Shown in pieces: positions 59,663 through 64,000 of a stretch of DNA of 64,000 nucleotides (position 1 is its first letter; the number at the start of each line of letters is the position of its first letter). The notes under the pieces were generated by a model, which saw nothing but the letters and a program-made list of their open reading frames with translations, did not search any database and was not told the origin of the DNA. The translations under genes were made by a program, and so were the position numbers. This stretch comes from Himantopus leucocephalus (lineage: Eukaryota > Chordata > Aves > Charadriiformes > Recurvirostridae), in assembly GCA_003993805.1 (NCBI GenBank), contig RSEF01000001.1:96147674-96211673 (forward strand). The letters run 5' to 3'.

Positions 59663-62600
59663 GCATTTTAAAAGCAGCTGAAAGAGGAATCTAGTAATCA
59701 CAAAGTGAGTGAAATCTAGGCTATCTTAAATTTTTCTGTTGATGACATGATAGTCATCAAAACTGGATTTAATTTTGCTACGATATAATTTAAGAGCTTT
59801 ATTAGCAGATGTAATCTCATTCTGCAAAATATATCTTGTCTCAAGATACAGTTACAGAGAATTTCAAATAAGTCTCATATTTTGCTTTAAAAGTACCTTG
59901 ATCCTGCAGAATTTTTCAGTATATGCTCAAATTGTTAGATGGGAATAATTGTATTAACTTCGAATTCCAGGCAGCAGTACTTGCAGAACTTCAGACAAAA
60001 TTAACTGTACAGAGACTGTGACCATAACTGGAACTAGTGCCTGAAATGGCTCTGTAGACACATATGTATTATTTATGTCATGTACATATGTCAAGCTGGA
60101 GTTTGAGACAGGAATTACATGATTTTCCTACTTATATGTAACCTGACCGTCATGGCATACTAGGATTTTTTCTCCTTTGGGGGAACTTCCATGTAATACC
60201 CTGCTAGGACCTCTAAAGTCTGTCTTCATTCACTGCGGGGGCTCTAAGGGGATTTTCGCTCATACATAAACTCAGTCACTTATACACACAATTTTTGCAA
60301 GGAGTAAAGAATAGGATATTATAAAAATAATAACTTTTGTTGACCCTTTCCCTGTGCTATTTCACTGTAACTATAGAAACCCAGTGATGGTAACCACTTT
60401 CAGAGTCACATCTTCCATTTACTCCAGTACCGATTAAAAGATAAGTCATCTATAGCCTGTGTTAGACTATGCTGTGTGACTTAATCTTCTACAGGCTTGC
60501 ATTGCCAGGACATCCATCATGTCCCAAAGCAGTTGCATTTCCAGGGAGCTGTAATCCCTTGTTGTGCAGTTTCTGGAACTTAAGAGAGTTTGCAAACTGC
60601 TCCACATGGGTCCACAGGCACATGAAGAGTTGAACTTTCTTCTTCGTGCTCCTCCAATCTTCTCTTGTGCACCCCAGTGGAGGGTAAGAAGCAAATACAG
60701 GAAAACGTCCCCTGTGGAGTTTTCTTGGGCTTCCTACCAGAAGACTTCCTCCCACCAGGGACTATGTAGCCTACACAGGGTAAATTTGAGGAAACTACAA
60801 AACAGTCTGGGTCATGCTAATGTTCGAAGCACTTTTTTTTCAACTTTCCCAATATTGCGCTCTGGTCTTAAGCCAGTTAAAGCAGTGTTAACGCCTTCTT
60901 GTCTCAGAAAAGGTATGTCTGGTCAAACTATCATGTAAACCCTGGCAGACTTGCAAGAACAGTGCTATCATTTTTTTGTTCAGTGGTAGACTTTCTCCTT
61001 TGTACAGAAATGAAAATATGAAGAAAAGGACTCAAAACCTAGGGAGAAACCTGAGCAAAATTTTAACAAAACTAAGCATTATTAGAGTTTAAAAAAAAAG
61101 CATTACAGGCTACCTACTTCACTGCAAAATAACTACAGAGTATAAAAATTTAATCTACAAAGACATTTTGCATAGTATTTTGTATACCAAGCTGCTTCTT
61201 ATTTTTCTTGAGAGTGTTTGGGTTTTGTTTTTTTTCTCTTGGCTACTAACAGGAAACTTTTCTGTGGTCATTACTTGAGTCCCCACTATACTGGTGACCC
61301 ATGCAGGTTGTCAGCCATTTATGAATTTGCAACACTGAACATTTTACAAAGTTCATTAATCTTCACTGCCAAGTAATTAATGTCAAAGAGACAGCATATT
61401 TTTATATGCATGTAATTAATGTAATTATAAATGGAGGGAGTAAGGGAAGGTAAAAGCAGCAAGCAAACTAAATTAGTTCTGCATAGGTCCAGAGGATTAA
61501 ACAGTAACCTTTTATTGCTTGTTCAGGAATATGTGAAGCTTCTTTTTTCAAGAGAACATGAACACAAAAATTAATGAAAGGGTAGGAGTGCTTGACAGAC
61601 TCCAGAGGAAGTTGATGGACTCCAAAGCAGTTTGCCAAGTAGAGCACCAAAATAAAAGCTTCTTTAGCTTTGAAGGAATGTAGAAAGCAGAGGACAATAC
61701 AATCCTCTGCTAATTCTCAAATACAGCTTCTGTCAACAGTGAATTTGCGTTTTAAAACTAATGAACATATTGTATCGCACTCTGCCCTTCCTATTTTCCT
61801 GGTGCTGGCCCAGTGAAATCTAGGGGGTGGTTCCAGCACAAACAGCAAAGGGTTCTCGGGGAGAATTCCCATAAGCATGGAGATAAAAGCAGCCCTGATA
61901 TGCCTTCCCTTTAGCCTTCAGTCTATGGAGGAATTCTCTGAGTGACAAAAGGCAAGGGTGTAAAATGTACACACAATAGACAATTGCTTGAAAAGGATTA
62001 AAACCCTGTTGCTGCAGCTAGATGATATATTAGAACTGGTCTAATCTAACTTTGGATGCAGATGGGATTTAACTAGAACATTTATCTAAACACAAATTCT
62101 GCAGACTTTTGAAGTTTTTAATGATCTTGTGAGGAAAGGTTTATGCAGCACCAAGTATGACTTGGCTTTTAAAGTGGTGTGCTTGGCTGAAGCAAGGGAT
62201 GCTGGTTATAAATAGAAACACAGTTCCCTGCAGTGTCCCGGTTGTCTTTCCTCAGCACCTAAAAATAGTTGTCCTCGAAGACGTAGTCCCTGGACCTATT
62301 GTGTTATACTCTTATCTCGTCATCAATCATCACACAAGATGACATCAGAAGGACACTGTGGAGAGAGAACCATGTGTGCTTTGAGACTCACATGATATTA
62401 ACTGATTAAGCCCATATCAGGGCTGCTCTTATCTTCCATGAGAGAAGGGTATGTTTACAGTGGGTGGGTTGATCTTCTCGAGTTTGGACATGCTTACATT
62501 GTGACTTTGCCTATTTCACTCTTTTCCAAACTTGGTACCCCAGGCGCTTTCTTTTAAACAGGAAATTTGTGAGAACTATAATAGTCTGAGCAAGAAAAGA

Positions 62601-63904
62601 GTTCCTGTTTCCCCAGTGACACCTATCATGTAAGGCAGTGAAAAAAACCCTAATTAGAAGCAGTGGAAGTTTTAGTATTTGGCACATTTAAAGGAAGATA
62701 TAAACCACAGTAGTACATCTGAAATAATGAACAATGCTACTGCGACATAAAAATGAATTAGAAAACACAGTAGGAATTTTTCATGGCTAAAGTTTATGAT
62801 TTTCTGCTCAGAACACTAATCAGCACTGACTTGAAGTTCAATTTAAAAAAAAATTCCATCAAATCTATTTGACAGAGGTAGAATTTTTCATGAGAAAATT
62901 CCACTCTGCAGTATTGCCAAGACAAAGAGCTCAGAAGTAACAAAAGTGGTTTCAAATTGTAAGTCCTTTAAAAAATAGCCTATTACTTTAAGGTTAGTTT
63001 AATTTCTCCACATTAAAAAAAAAAAGGTTTTCTAATTAGGCATTGCATTTACTTTGAAATTCCACTCCCTAAAACTTTTGCATGACATTCAGGTCATGAT
63101 TTGAGGTTAGTTTTAAAGGCTGATCATTTCACTGAGCCTTGGAATTTCACCAGAGATGTCTGAAGGTTTCCTACGGTGAGACTAAGATGAATGTGCTAGC
63201 TGTAGCGAAAGAAAAATATATTCAGATACATACCTGTATCAAAAACTGTGTACAACTCTTTCCTAATATACATGGATGAGAAATATCAAAGCACTCTGGT
63301 AGCGCTGCCACATTCCACTATGGTGAGGACACAGAGTATAGAAACAAAGACAGCTGGAGCCATCTGATCCAGACTCCTAATCATATTAATAATTTTTACT
63401 TATATTTTTAATTGTCATTATTTTGTTATCTTGTTATATTGATTGATAACTTTACCATTTTATGAACTATTAATGGTAAAATCAATTAAATACAGACTGT
63501 AAATGTAAATTTATAAAATATTGGAAAAAACCTGAATGAATCAGCAAAGAATATAATACAAAAAAGAAATGGGAAACACAGGGGCTGATTCTGAGATGAG
63601 CAGTCCACCAGAATAACTTCCCCTGTACAAATAATGCCATTGTTCCAAGCTGTATTTTGTGTCACAGGCTCAATGATTTTACTAATGCAGATTAATTGTC
63701 TTGACATTAGTCAACTTTCTCTGAGATAAACTAGTTATAAAGAGACTGATTGCATGCTTTCTAAAGATAGTAGAAACATTCCCCCTCCCTGCAAGAAGTA
63801 TTGAACCAAACTCTAGAAGTTAAAATTGGCCCAGGGTATTTGGTGAGACCAACAATGATCTTTAAAATTGGAAAGAAAAAAAGAACTAAAAAAAAAGGTG
63901 TGAA
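59663..63904. other. intergenic sequence
   Basis: 4.2 kb without a gene or a repeat I can name. Open frames up to 124 codons (60564-60938) show no domain. Confidence 0.5.
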
Positions 63905-64000
63905 ATACAATAGGGTCAGTTCCAAAGTACTCCACCTGGGCTGAAGGATGAGCAACTACTGGGTAAGCAGCAGCTCTGCAAAGGAGGCTCTGATGATGAT
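63905..64000 (+). mobile_element. probable CR1 LINE piece running off the window end
   Basis: AAAGTACTCCACCTGGGCTG and GGTAAGCAGCAGCTCTGCAA with AGGAGGCTCTG follow the CR1 ORF2 wording (AAAGTCCTGCACCTGGG, GAAAGCAGCTCTGCAGA). It is diverged and incomplete, continuing beyond position 64000. Confidence 0.6.

Noticed and set aside
1..64000. Search for a novel multi-gene system, CRISPR array, tRNA or rRNA gene
   Set aside because: Composition and repeats are avian intergenic; no regularly spaced repeats, operon-like frames or structural RNA patterns were seen.

Overview
The window is bird nuclear DNA. It is AT-rich and gene-poor, and almost all recognisable repeats are CR1 LINEs, both young avian copies with the typical 3' octamer ends and very old amniote copies. 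There are also two avian-type solo LTRs and at least one ancient MIR-type SINE. It contains no bacterial-style gene arrangement, CpG island, tRNA, rRNA or CRISPR array. The assembly is draft quality: two gaps of exactly 100 N (9735-9834 and 56655-56754) and three single Ns (21431, 31972, 49480).

The only protein-coding sequence I can defend is the terminal coding exon of GABRG3 (GABA-A receptor gamma-3 subunit) at 3623-3901 on the plus strand. Positions 1-3622 are its last intron and 3902 to about 4620 its 3' UTR. The remaining roughly 59 kb is the 3' flank. In mammals the next gene is OCA2, transcribed towards GABRG3. I looked for OCA2 C-terminal coding sequence on the minus strand and found none, so the window probably ends inside the intergenic space.

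Region by region. 4.6-13 kb is mostly unique sequence with one gap that lies in a CR1. 13.1-15.5 kb is a repeat-dense island: a 101-bp unnamed repeat shared with 22.0 kb, a diverged tandem repeat carrying promoter-like motifs, a CR1 with a 187-codon open frame, and an ancient antisense CR1. 15.5-31.8 kb is mostly unique with two CR1 fragments. 31.8-32.1 kb is a 148-bp-period duplication joined at an N. 33.6-40.9 kb is unique and may hold conserved non-coding sequence. 41.0-42.1 kb is a solo LTR with a 5-bp target duplication, followed by an ancient antisense CR1/L3 element (42.4-43.4 kb). 45.0-45.9 kb is bounded by a 40-bp inverted repeat. 53.9-57.0 kb holds several CR1 pieces in both orientations around the second gap. 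58.6-59.2 kb is a second solo LTR, followed by a MIR-type SINE. The window ends inside another CR1 piece.

No multi-gene system is visible. The most interesting items are the 896-bp segment bounded by a 38/40 inverted repeat, the unnamed 101-bp repeat with an open antisense frame, the LTR at 41 kb with modular U3 repeats and unusual DNA-structure tracts, and likely assembly artefacts at the single Ns.
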